NCBI GenBank assembly: GCA_014650475.1
Contig: BMVA01000026.1
Location: forward strand, 25,714 to 89,713
Source: Streptomyces albogriseolus
GTDB taxonomy: Bacteria > Actinomycetota > Actinomycetes > Streptomycetales > Streptomycetaceae
DNA: 64,000 nt
Direction of reading: 5' to 3'
The position numbers and the translations under genes are program-made. Below are positions 45,161 to 53,400 of this stretch, piece after piece (positions within the stretch are counted from its first letter, which is position 1; each line of letters opens with the position of its first letter). The notes below the pieces were generated by a model. It ran no database searches, was not told the DNA's origin, and was given only the letters and a program-made list of their open reading frames with translations.

Positions 45161-45176
45161 GGTAACAGGTGTTACC
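45161..45176. promoter_or_regulatory. Antitoxin operator palindrome
   Basis: GGTAAC-AGGT-GTTACC, a perfect 6-bp inverted repeat, starts nine bases upstream of the antitoxin ATG. It is well placed for autorepression by the antitoxin or toxin-antitoxin complex. Confidence 0.6.
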
Positions 45177-45215
45177 GAGAACTCGTGACCCTCCAACAGA
45201 ACGAGACGTATCGTC

Positions 45216-45266
45216 TTGCCAAGGGGCCGGACCTCGCGTACTGTCCTGCACATGGGTTCCCTGTGA
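45216..45266 (+). promoter_or_regulatory. Promoter and four-codon upstream ORF of the first ABC-F gene
   Basis: A -35-like TTGCCA (45216-45221) and -10-like TACTGT (45239-45244) are 17 bases apart. The expected start of the RNA falls at about 45251, next to ATGGGTTCCCTGTGA (45252-45266), a tiny frame encoding M-G-S-L. A 115-base leader follows before the ABC-F start at 45382. Antibiotic-responsive attenuation through short upstream ORFs is known for other ABC-F genes; here it is proposed from layout only. Confidence 0.5.
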
Positions 45267-45381
45267 GATCGCCGGCGCCGACCGCGTAGAGCTGTGCTCC
45301 GCCGTCGTCGCGCCCCGCCGCGCAGCCGTCCGCCCCGATCCGGCCCGGGTCCCACCCCGTGCGGCCAGGAGGGAACTCAAC

Positions 45382-47046
45382 GTGCACACACCGCAACTCA
45401 CCCTGTCCCACGTCACCAAGGCCTACCCCGGCCGTACCGTCCTGGACGACGTCTCCTTCACCCTCGGACCCGGCGAGAAGGCCGGGCTGATCGGCGACAA
45501 CGGCGCCGGCAAGTCCACGCTGCTGCGGCTGATCGCCGGTCAGGAACGCCCCGACAGCGGGGAGGTGACCGTGAGCGCCGCCGGCGGTGTGGGGTATCTG
45601 CCCCAGTCCGTCCCCCTGCCGCCGGCCGCCACCGTCCAGGACGCCGTCGACCTGGCCCTCGCGGACCTGCGCGCCCTGGAGGCCGAGCTGCACCGGGCCG
45701 GGCGGGCGCTCGAGGACGGCGACGACCCGGCGGCGCTCGCCGCGTACGAGGCGCTCCTCGCCCGCTACGAGGCCCGGGAGGGGTACGACGCCGACCACCG
45801 GGTGGACATCGCGCTGCACCACCTCGGCCTGCCCGGGCTGCGCCGCGAACGCCCGCTGGGCACCCTCTCCGGCGGTGAGCGCTCCCGGCTCGCCCTCGCG
45901 GGGGTCCTGGCCGGCCGGCCGGAGCTGCTGCTCCTGGACGAGCCGACCAACGACCTCGACGACCGGGCGGTCGAGTGGCTGGAGGCGCAGCTGCGGGCGC
46001 ACCGCGGCACGGTGCTCGCGGTCACCCACGACCGTGTCTTCCTGGAGCGCCTGACCACCACGGTCCTGGAGGCCGAGGAGGGGAAGGTCACCCGCTACGG
46101 CGACGGCTACGACGGTTACCGCACCGCGAAGGCGGCCGAACGGCGCCGCCGGATCCAGGAGTACGAGGAGTGGCGCTCGGAGCTGGCCCGCAACGAGCGG
46201 TTGGCCGCCGGACACGCCGCCCGCCTCGGCGTCATCCCGCGCAAGGCGCCGCTGGCCAACTTCGGCCACGGCGGCTTCCGGGCCCGCGGCCGGGCGCACG
46301 GCGCGATGGCCCGCATCCGCAACGCCCGTGAGCGGGTCCAGCGGCTGACCGCCGACCCGGTGGCGCCGCCGCCCGAGCCGCTGGCCTTCACACCCCGCAT
46401 GGCGGCGCCGGGCGCCGTCCCGGAGGGGGGTGCCGGGGCCGTTCCGGCGGACCTGCCCGCCGTGCACCTGTCGGACGTGCGGGTGGGCGACCGTCTGCGG
46501 CTGGACGCGCTCACCCTCGGCCGCGGCGGCAGGCTTCTCGTCACCGGTCCCAACGGCGCGGGGAAGACCACGCTGCTGAAGGTGCTCGCCGGTGAACTGC
46601 GGCCGGACGAGGGCACGGTGCGGGTGCCCGGCCGGGTGGGGCACCTGCGCCAGGACGAGACGCCGTGGCCGCCCGGCCTGACGGTGGCCGAGGCGTTCGG
46701 GCTGGGCCGCGTGGGCTCGCCCGACGAACACGCCGACGCCCTGCTCGCCCTCGGCCTCTTCGGCCCCGCGGACCTGCGCTCGCGCGTGGGCGAGCTGTCC
46801 TACGGGCAGCGCCGACGGGTGGATCTGGCCCGGCTGGTCACGGAACCCGCCGGTCTCCTGCTGCTCGACGAGCCGACGAACCACCTGTCGCCGGCGCTGG
46901 TCGAGCAACTGGAAGAGGCGCTGAGCGGATACCCGGGGGCGATCGTGCTGGTCACCCACGACCGTTCGCTCCGGGCGCGGTTCGAGGGCGAGCGGCTGGA
47001 ACTGCCGCGGCGGGAGGCGGGAGTTCAGGGGGTCCGGGTGGGCTGA
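45382..47046 (+). CDS. ABC-F ribosome-protection-type ATPase 1
   Basis: 554 residues with two ABC domains and no membrane segment. First domain: Walker A GDNGAGKST, signature LSGGERSRLA, Walker B LLLLDEPTND. Second: GPNGAGKTT, LSYGQRRRVD, LLLLDEPTNH. The linker of about 100 residues (roughly 235-335) holds the basic, helical interdomain region that in ARE ABC-F proteins reaches the ribosomal E-site and frees the exit tunnel from macrolides, lincosamides, streptogramins or pleuromutilins. The GTG at 45382 has AGGAGGG upstream. It is convergent with a second ABC-F gene. Self-resistance or environmental resistance is likely; the drug class cannot be read from the sequence. Confidence 0.92.
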   Translation: MHTPQLTLSHVTKAYPGRTVLDDVSFTLGPGEKAGLIGDNGAGKSTLLRLIAGQERPDSGEVTVSAAGGVGYLPQSVPLPPAATVQDAVDLALADLRALEAELHRAGRALEDGDDPAALAAYEALLARYEAREGYDADHRVDIALHHLGLPGLRRERPLGTLSGGERSRLALAGVLAGRPELLLLDEPTNDLDDRAVEWLEAQLRAHRGTVLAVTHDRVFLERLTTTVLEAEEGKVTRYGDGYDGYRTAKAAERRRRIQEYEEWRSELARNERLAAGHAARLGVIPRKAPLANFGHGGFRARGRAHGAMARIRNARERVQRLTADPVAPPPEPLAFTPRMAAPGAVPEGGAGAVPADLPAVHLSDVRVGDRLRLDALTLGRGGRLLVTGPNGAGKTTLLKVLAGELRPDEGTVRVPGRVGHLRQDETPWPPGLTVAEAFGLGRVGSPDEHADALLALGLFGPADLRSRVGELSYGQRRRVDLARLVTEPAGLLLLDEPTNHLSPALVEQLEEALSGYPGAIVLVTHDRSLRARFEGERLELPRREAGVQGVRVG

Positions 47047-47050
47047 CGAG

Positions 47051-47079
47051 CGGGCCCCTGCCGGTACGGCAGGGGCCCG
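47051..47079 (+). terminator. Terminator after ABC-F 1
   Basis: A 13-bp stem (51-63 paired with 67-79 of this block) with a 3-base loop starts five bases after the stop codon. It is GC-rich and without a T-run. Confidence 0.85.
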
Positions 47080-47214
47080 GCCGGTCAGTGGGCGGGCGGA
47101 GGCGTCGGGCGTTCGATCAGACCGTGCACGTCCTGGTCGCCGCGCGGGTCCAGAAGGAGCCGGCGTCGTCCGCCGGTGCCGGGTCGTAGACGTTGGCGCA
47201 GGTGTCGGAGCCAC

Positions 47215-48873
47215 TCAGGCCGGGGGCGGTTCGCCGTTCGCGTTCCCCGGGGGATCAGCCGGTGAGTGGAGTGGGAGGGGGAGGTGGGTGCCGGTCCAGC
47301 GGGTGCGGAGGCGGCGGTCGTGGGAGACCAGGAGGATCGTGCCCGGGTAGTCGGCCAGGGCCTGTTCCACATCTTCGATCAGCGAGGGGGACAGGTGGTT
47401 GGTGGGCTCGTCCAGCAGGAGGACGTCGCTCGGGCGGCTCAGCAGGCGTGCCAGGGCCAGGCGTTGACGCTGGCCCGTGGACAGGTCCGTGACCCGGGCG
47501 GTGAGGCGGTCCGGGGTGAACAGGCCCAGGGCGAGGAGGGTCTCGGTGTGCTCGTCCGGGTGGCCGGGCAGGCCGCGGGCGAACGCCTGGAGCACCGTCT
47601 CCCCCGGCCGGCCGGGTGCCGGTTCCTGGGGCAGGTGGCCGATCCGGCCTCGGCGGGTGACCTGGCCGGTGTCGGGGGCGAGGCGGCCGGCCAGGACCGT
47701 CAGCAGCGTGCTCTTGCCGGTGCCGTTCGGGCCCGTGATCAGCAGGCGCTCCCCCGCCTTCACCGTCACATCGGTCGGGGCCAGGCGGCCGGTCACCGTG
47801 ACGCCCGTTGCTTCCAGGACCGTGCCCTGCAGACGGCCGCCCTTGGGTGAGGCAAGCGTGAAGCGCAGGGGCTCCGGGGGTCTCGGAACCGGGTCCGCGA
47901 GAAGGCGGCGCAGGCGTTCTTCGGCGTTGCGGATGCGGCCGGCCACGGACTGCTGGACGCGGCCCGCGGCGCGGTCGTAGGCCATCTTGTTGCCGTCCTT
48001 CATCGCCCGGCCGGGGGCGACGCGGCGGGCGGTGACCGCGGCGGCTTCACGCTGGGCGGCCACCTCCGCTTCCCAGCGGGCGTACTCCTGCTCCCAGCGG
48101 CGGCGGGCCGCGGCCTTCTCGGCGAGGTAGCCGGTGTAGCCGTTGCCGTAGCGGGTGACCGTACGGCGGTCCGCGTCCACCTCCAGGAGGGTGGTGGCGA
48201 CCCGGTCCAGGAAGGTGCGGTCGTGGGAGACCGCGATCGTGGTGCCCCGGCGGGTGCGCAGGTGGTCCTCGAGCCAGGTCAGGGCCTGGTCGTCGAGGTG
48301 GTTGGTCGGCTCGTCCAGCAGCAGGACCTCCGGAGACGCGGCGAGGAGGGCGGCCAGGCGCAGGCGGACCTGCTCGCCGCCGGAGAGGTCGCCGATCGCG
48401 CGGGTACGGGGCAGGTGGGCCAGGCCCAGACCGTGCAGGGCGCGTTCGACACGGGCGTCCGCCTCGTAGCCACCGCGTAACTCGAACGCGGTCAGCAGGT
48501 CGCCGTACTCGGCCAGCACCTGGGCGTTGTCCCCTGTGCCGTCGGCCATGGCGGCTTCGAGGTCGCGCATGCGGGCCTGCATCGCGCGCAGGTCGCTCAG
48601 CGCCTCGTCCACCGCCTGCTGGACCGTGTGATGCGCGGGCAGGGTGCCGTCCTGGGGGAGGTAGCCGACGCCGCCGTCCGCCCGCACCGTCACCTCACCG
48701 CCGTCCGGCCGCTCGGCGCCGGCCAGCAGGCGCAGCAAGGTCGACTTGCCCGAACCGTTCTCCCCGATGATCCCGGTGCGTTCACCCGCGGCCAGGGTGC
48801 AGGAGACCGCGTCCAGGACGAGACGGCCGTTGTACGACTTCGAGACCGAGCGGACGGTGATCTGCGTGGGCAA
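47215..48873 (-). CDS. ABC-F ribosome-protection-type ATPase 2
   Basis: About 552 residues with twin ABC domains: GENGSGKST, LSGGEQVRLRLA and LLLDEPTNHLDD in the first; GPNGTGKST, LSTGQRQRLALA and LLLDEPTNHLSP in the second. A linker of about 110 residues contains a conserved RRVAPGRAMKDGNKMAYDR stretch, typical of the actinomycete macrolide-resistance-like ABC-F branch. The start is uncertain: TTG 48873 has GGGAGG six bases upstream and gives the usual PTQITVRSVSK N-terminus. ATG 48927 would add 18 residues (MPRTAFDYVWG...), which might instead be part of a regulatory leader. It is convergent with the ABC-F at 45382, yet the two differ clearly in linker and termini, so they are not a recent duplication. 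Confidence 0.92.
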   Translation of the reverse strand: MPTQITVRSVSKSYNGRLVLDAVSCTLAAGERTGIIGENGSGKSTLLRLLAGAERPDGGEVTVRADGGVGYLPQDGTLPAHHTVQQAVDEALSDLRAMQARMRDLEAAMADGTGDNAQVLAEYGDLLTAFELRGGYEADARVERALHGLGLAHLPRTRAIGDLSGGEQVRLRLAALLAASPEVLLLDEPTNHLDDQALTWLEDHLRTRRGTTIAVSHDRTFLDRVATTLLEVDADRRTVTRYGNGYTGYLAEKAAARRRWEQEYARWEAEVAAQREAAAVTARRVAPGRAMKDGNKMAYDRAAGRVQQSVAGRIRNAEERLRRLLADPVPRPPEPLRFTLASPKGGRLQGTVLEATGVTVTGRLAPTDVTVKAGERLLITGPNGTGKSTLLTVLAGRLAPDTGQVTRRGRIGHLPQEPAPGRPGETVLQAFARGLPGHPDEHTETLLALGLFTPDRLTARVTDLSTGQRQRLALARLLSRPSDVLLLDEPTNHLSPSLIEDVEQALADYPGTILLVSHDRRLRTRWTGTHLPLPLHSPADPPGNANGEPPPA

Positions 48874-48940
48874 CAAGAACCTCCCTGACGATGGCCCCCA
48901 CACATAGTCAAACGCGGTGCGCGGCATGCGGATGACGCGT

Positions 48941-48957
48941 CTCGAGTGGTTCTCGAG
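48941..48957. promoter_or_regulatory. CTCGAG-N5-CTCGAG palindrome upstream of ABC-F 2
   Basis: Two CTCGAG hexamers separated by TGGTT lie 67 bases before the TTG start of ABC-F 2. A 15/16 match (TCGAGGGGTTCTCGAG) occurs at 50290-50305, between the TrpC-like and second LAL genes. Confidence 0.45.
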
Positions 48958-48975
48958 CGTGCGGCGGAGGGAGGG

Positions 48976-49017
48976 TCCGGCAGGGCCGCGGACGGGGGGT
49001 GACGCGGCCCTGCCGGA
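48976..49017 (-). terminator. Terminator of the TrpC-like / NTF2-like unit
   Basis: A perfect 15-bp stem (TCCGGCAGGGCCGCG with its complement) around a 12-base loop lies 30 bases beyond the stop of the minus-strand unit. Confidence 0.8.
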
Positions 49018-49046
49018 GCGGGAGGGGCCCGGGGCGGGCCCGGCGG

Positions 49047-49472
49047 TCAGAGGTTGTCGCCCCAGCCGCCCTGGATCATGGTCTGGAACGCCCAGGCGCC
49101 GTCCTTGCGGACGAGCACGTCGGCGTAGTCGGTCTCGTAGGTCTGGTCGCCCGCGGTGACGACGGAGTGGGTGAAGACCACCGCCATGGAGGCGGAGAGG
49201 AAGACCGGGGTGCGGGTGTTGCGGAAGGTGACCTCCTGGGTGCCGTCGCCCATGACGTGGGCCATGGTCTCGACGAACTGGCGGCGGTCCCACTGGGCCG
49301 ACCTGCCGTTGCCCGCCGAGTCGTCGCTGATCAGGTTGAGCGGGAACACCGCCTGGTCCGCCATGCGTTCGACGTCGCACTTGGTGCACAGCAGGTCGTA
49401 CTGCTCGAACCAGGCGTCGAGGCTCGCGCGGTCCTCGGCGGTGGGGGTGTAGCCGGTCTGGGGCAGGGTCAC
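49047..49472 (-). CDS. SnoaL/NTF2-like small protein
   Basis: 141 residues with the cone-shaped alpha+beta pattern of NTF2-like proteins. An N-terminal helix with YDLLCTKCDVERMADQAV, a central EVTFRNTRTPVFLSASMAVV strand pair and a C-terminal RKDGAWAFQTMIQGGW match ketosteroid-isomerase or SnoaL-type folds. Such proteins act as cyclases, isomerases or ligand binders in secondary metabolism, or as general enzymes. The GTG start at 49472 follows a GGGAG site. It is 31 bases downstream of the TrpC-like gene and probably co-transcribed, which suggests a joint pathway. No catalytic residues could be assigned with confidence. Confidence 0.72.
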   Translation of the reverse strand: MTLPQTGYTPTAEDRASLDAWFEQYDLLCTKCDVERMADQAVFPLNLISDDSAGNGRSAQWDRRQFVETMAHVMGDGTQEVTFRNTRTPVFLSASMAVVFTHSVVTAGDQTYETDYADVLVRKDGAWAFQTMIQGGWGDNL

Positions 49473-49503
49473 GCAGGGCTCCCGGGTGGTGCGGTCCAGC
49501 TGT

Positions 49504-50232
49504 TCAAGTTTGACTACAGGCCACCCTAGACGGAACTCGGCGCTCCGCCAAAAGTCCGGACCCGGCCGCGGACCAGGCGTCGAGGTCCTCGGAACGCAGG
49601 AGCGCCGTGCCGATCAGCAGGCCCCGGTAGCCGGCCGCGAGCAGCCCGGCCGCGGCCGACGGCGTGTCGATGCCGCTGGCGCTGACCGGGCAGGGCGTGC
49701 CCGACGCCCGCAGGGCCGGCAGCAGGGCGTGACTGCGGGAGAGGTCGGCCGGATCGCGTTCCCGGGCCCTGATGTCCTTGTTGTTGACGGCGATCACGCA
49801 GTCACCGGGCCGGGGCACCCGCTCCAGCTCCGCCTCGGAGGTGATCTCGACGAACGGGGTGAGCCCCTCGCGCAGCGCCGCGTCGACCAGGGTGCGCAGG
49901 GCCGACACCGGGAGCAGGCCCGCGGTGAGCAGGACGGCGGAGGCGCCGAGCTCGCGGGCGTCGGTCAGCTGGGCGCGGCGGGTGATGAAATCCTTCTGCA
50001 GCAGGGGCACGGAGGCGTGGCGGGCGACCTCGCCCAGCAGGGCGGGGGTGCCGCCGAACCAGCGGCCGGTCACCACCGACAGGCAGGGCGCGCCCGCCTC
50101 CTCGTAGGCGGCCACGAGGTCGGCGGGGGTGCGGCCCGCGACGAGGTCGGCGCCGTGCGCGTCGCGCGGTTTGATCTCCATCACCAGCGGGCGTCGCGCC
50201 CCGAGCAGTGCCTCGACGAATGCGGAGTCCAT
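49504..50232 (-). CDS. Indole-3-glycerol-phosphate-synthase-like protein (TrpC paralogue)
   Basis: 242 residues, a TIM barrel clearly of the IGPS family. VMEIKPRD has the first-strand Glu/Lys, LLQKDFI the catalytic Lys, FVEITSEAEL the Glu, AVNNKDI the Asn, and GLLIGTALL the phosphate loop. Two normal features differ: the SPS after EIK is missing, and the usual S-E-S-G-I motif reads SASGI, replacing a Glu implicated in catalysis by Ala. Housekeeping TrpC makes indole-3-glycerol phosphate in tryptophan synthesis; this copy is away from any trp operon and probably has a modified or pathway-specific task. It is divergent from the second LAL gene and followed by the NTF2-like gene. Confidence 0.85.
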   Translation of the reverse strand: MDSAFVEALLGARRPLVMEIKPRDAHGADLVAGRTPADLVAAYEEAGAPCLSVVTGRWFGGTPALLGEVARHASVPLLQKDFITRRAQLTDARELGASAVLLTAGLLPVSALRTLVDAALREGLTPFVEITSEAELERVPRPGDCVIAVNNKDIRARERDPADLSRSHALLPALRASGTPCPVSASGIDTPSAAAGLLAAGYRGLLIGTALLRSEDLDAWSAAGSGLLAERRVPSRVACSQT

Positions 50233-50289
50233 GACGCCGTTGTACGGCGCGGCGTTGGTGTGCCGGTGGAGTGTGTGGCGGCCCGGGGG

Positions 50290-50305
50290 TCGAGGGGTTC
50301 TCGAG
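50290..50305. promoter_or_regulatory. Second copy of the TCGAG-N6-CTCGAG-like motif
   Basis: TCGAGGGGTTCTCGAG lies in the 170-base divergent region between the TrpC-like gene and the second LAL gene and matches 48942-48957 at 15 of 16 bases. It is a candidate shared binding site. Confidence 0.4.
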
Positions 50306-50402
50306 CGGGCCGAGAGCGGGGGCGCTTAGTCAGGGTCCGGGCGGGTGTGTCCGTGGGCCGTCACCCGTGCCGCTGACGCCGGTTCACCGGACGGGGAGAA
50401 AC

Positions 50403-53400
50403 ATGCCGATCGACACGGGGCAGCAGTGGGTGCTGGCGGGACGCGAGAGCGAACTCGGCGCGGCGGGCGCGGCGTTGCGGCAGGGCGGGGGGGTGCTGCT
50501 GACGGGAGGCTCCGGTGTGGGCAGGACCCGGCTGCTGGCCGCCGTGCTGGAGGAGGCCGCGGCGGCGGGGCGCACGGTGGTGACGGTCGGCGGGGTGGGC
50601 GGCCGGCGGGGGTCCGGTGGGGTGCGGGCGTTCGGCTCGGTCGCGGAGTGCCTGCGGTGGCTGCGGCAGTCCGGGGGCGGGCAGCGGATGGTGCTCGGCT
50701 GCGACGACGCCCATCTGCTCGACGAGGCGGACGCCCACCGGGTGTACCGGACCGCCGCGGCGGGGCAGTTGGCGGTGGCCGCGACGGTGCGGCAGGACGC
50801 CCGGCATCCGGTGGGCGTGGACCGGCTGTGGGTGGAGCAGCTGGTGGAGCGGGTCGAGGTGGCCCCCTTCGACCGGACCGCGACGGCGGCGGTGCTGCGG
50901 GCCCGGCTGGGCGGCCGGCTGGACGCCGGCTCGCTGGAGCGGCTGTGGTCGGCGACGCAGGGCAATGCGCTGGTCCTGCGTGAGCTGGTGGAACACGCCC
51001 TGGATGACGGCTCGTTGCGGCGGGAGCGGGAGGTGTGGAGCTGGTCGGGCCTGGCGGGCGACCCGCCCCGGCGGCTGGCCGACGTGCTGCTGCTGTGGCT
51101 GCGGGATCTGTCGGCGCGGGAGGAAGAGCTGGTCGGCATGCTGGCGGTCGCCGAGCCGCTGGAGGCGGACGCCGTCGCGCGGCGCGGGCTGGCGTCCGCC
51201 GCGGAGGCGCTGAGCCGGCGGGGCGTCGTACGGGTGGAGCAGACGGGGCGGCGGGTGCGGCTGCGGCTGGCGCTGCCGCTGGCCGGCCGGACGGTCGTGT
51301 CGCGGATGCCCGCGCTGACCGCGCGCCGGCTGCGGCTCCAGGCCGCCGAGGCGATCGAGGACGGTGAGCGCACCGGCCCGGACGAGGTGCTGCGCACGGT
51401 CGCCCTGCGGGTCGCGGCGGGTCTCGTGCCGGAGCGGCGCCTGCTGCTGGAGGCGGCGCGTACGGCGGTACGGCGTCAGGAGTTCGCCCGGGCCGAGCAG
51501 TTGTGCCGGCTGGTGACGGACGAGGACCGCGAGGGCGGTGAGGAGCGCGGGGCCGGCCGCACGGCGGCGGGCGGGGACGGGGAGGTGGCGCTGCTGCTGG
51601 GCCAGGTACTGGCCGGGCAGGGCCGCCACGAGGAGGCCGAGGAGGTGTTCGCCTCCGTGCGGGGTCGCCCCGGCGGCGCGGCCGGGCGGGCCGAGGCGGT
51701 CGCGGCGCGGGTGGCGAACATCGCCTTCGGACTGGGGCGCGTCGAGACGGCCGCGGCGGTGCTGGAGGAGGAACGAGACCGGCTGGGCGCTGCGGGCGCC
51801 GGGTCGCTGCTGACCGCCCGTGCGGTGCTCGCCGTGCTGGCCGACCGGCTGCCGGAGGCAGTGGCGGCCGGAGAGGCGGTCGTGGGCCTGGGTGGGCCGG
51901 GTCCGGCGTCGGCCGGAGGGGGCGGGGGTCGGGTGCGGGCAGGAGGAGACGCGGGTCGGGCGTCGGCCGGAGGGGACGGGGCGGTGGTGGCCGGGGAGGC
52001 GGTCGTGGGCTTGGGTGGGCCGGGTCCGGCGTCGGCCGGAGGGGGCGGGGGTCGGGTGCCGGCCGGAGGGGACGCGGGTCGGGTGCCGGCCGGAGGGGAC
52101 GGGGCGGTGGTGGCCGGGGAGGCGGTCGTGGGCCTGGGTGGGCCGGGTCCGGCGTCGGCCGGAGGGGGCGCGGGTCGGGTGCCGACCGAAGGGGACGCGG
52201 TCGCGGGCCTGGGTGGGCCGGGTCCGGCGCCGATCGGAGGGAGCGGGGGTGCGGCCCCGGCCGGACGGGGCGAGGGGGCGGCAGGCGGGCCGGCCGGCTG
52301 GTCCGGCGGGACGGAGGCGGGCGGCGGGGCCGGTGTGGCCGGGCTGCTGCCGGTGGTGGCGTTCGCCCGCGCCGAACTCGGCGATCCGGGCGGCGCGTCG
52401 GCGTTGCTGGCGTCCTGGGCCCGGCAGGCCGAGGCGTGGCCGGAGGAGGCGCTGCTGGACTTCCGTTCGGTGGCGGCGCACTGCGCGCTGGTGCAGGGCG
52501 ATCTGCGGGCGGCGGGCACGGCGGTCGCCCGCCTGGTCCGCGGGGCCGCGGGGGCCGGCCGGCTGGGGCAGCTGCGGGCGTGGGTGTACCAGGCGCGGCT
52601 GCTGCGCCGGCGCGGACGCCCGGAGGACGCGGCGGCGCTGCTGTGGCAGGCCGGCGCGGTGCGGGCGGGGTACGACTGGCTGACGTCGCCGTCGTGGGTG
52701 CTGGCGCTGCTGGCCGGGGCGCTGGCGGAGGCGGGGCGGCACGGTGAGGCGCTTCGGACGCTCGCGGAGGCGCGCTCCGCGCAGCGGGCCGGGGTGCGCA
52801 GGCCGGTGCTGGACGACGCGATCGGCTTTGAACGTGCGGTGGTGCTCGCGCACGCGGGGGACCGGTCGGGGGCCGCGGCGCAGGCGCTGGAGGTCGCCGA
52901 CCGGGCGGAGGCGGGCGGGCGGCTGCCGGCCGCGATCGCGGCGCTGCATCTGGCGGCGCGGGCGACGGACGCGGCGCCGTCGGCGGCCCGGGTGCAGCGG
53001 CTGGCGCTGCGGTGCCGGGCGGAGGAGGCGCGGTTGCAGGCGGAGCAGGTACGGGCGCTGGCCCGGGGCGACGCCGAGGCGCTGGTGGCGGTGGCCGGCC
53101 GGTTCCGGTCGCTGGCGGCGCTGCCGGCCGCGGCCGAGGCGGCCGAGCAGGCGGGCCGCGTGCACCGGGCGGCGGGGCGGCGGCGCAAGGGGCGGCTGGC
53201 GAGTGCGGCGGCGCAGGAGCTGTGCGCGCGGTTCGGGGGTGCGCTGCCGCCGTGGGCGGAGCCCGGGGAGCGGGGTACGGACGCCACGGCGGCGCTGACG
53301 ACCCGGGAGCGGGAGGTGGCCGCGCTGGCGGCGGGCGGGCTGTCCAACCGGGAGATAGCGGACCGGCTGGTGGTGTCGGTGCGGACGGTGGAGAACCATC

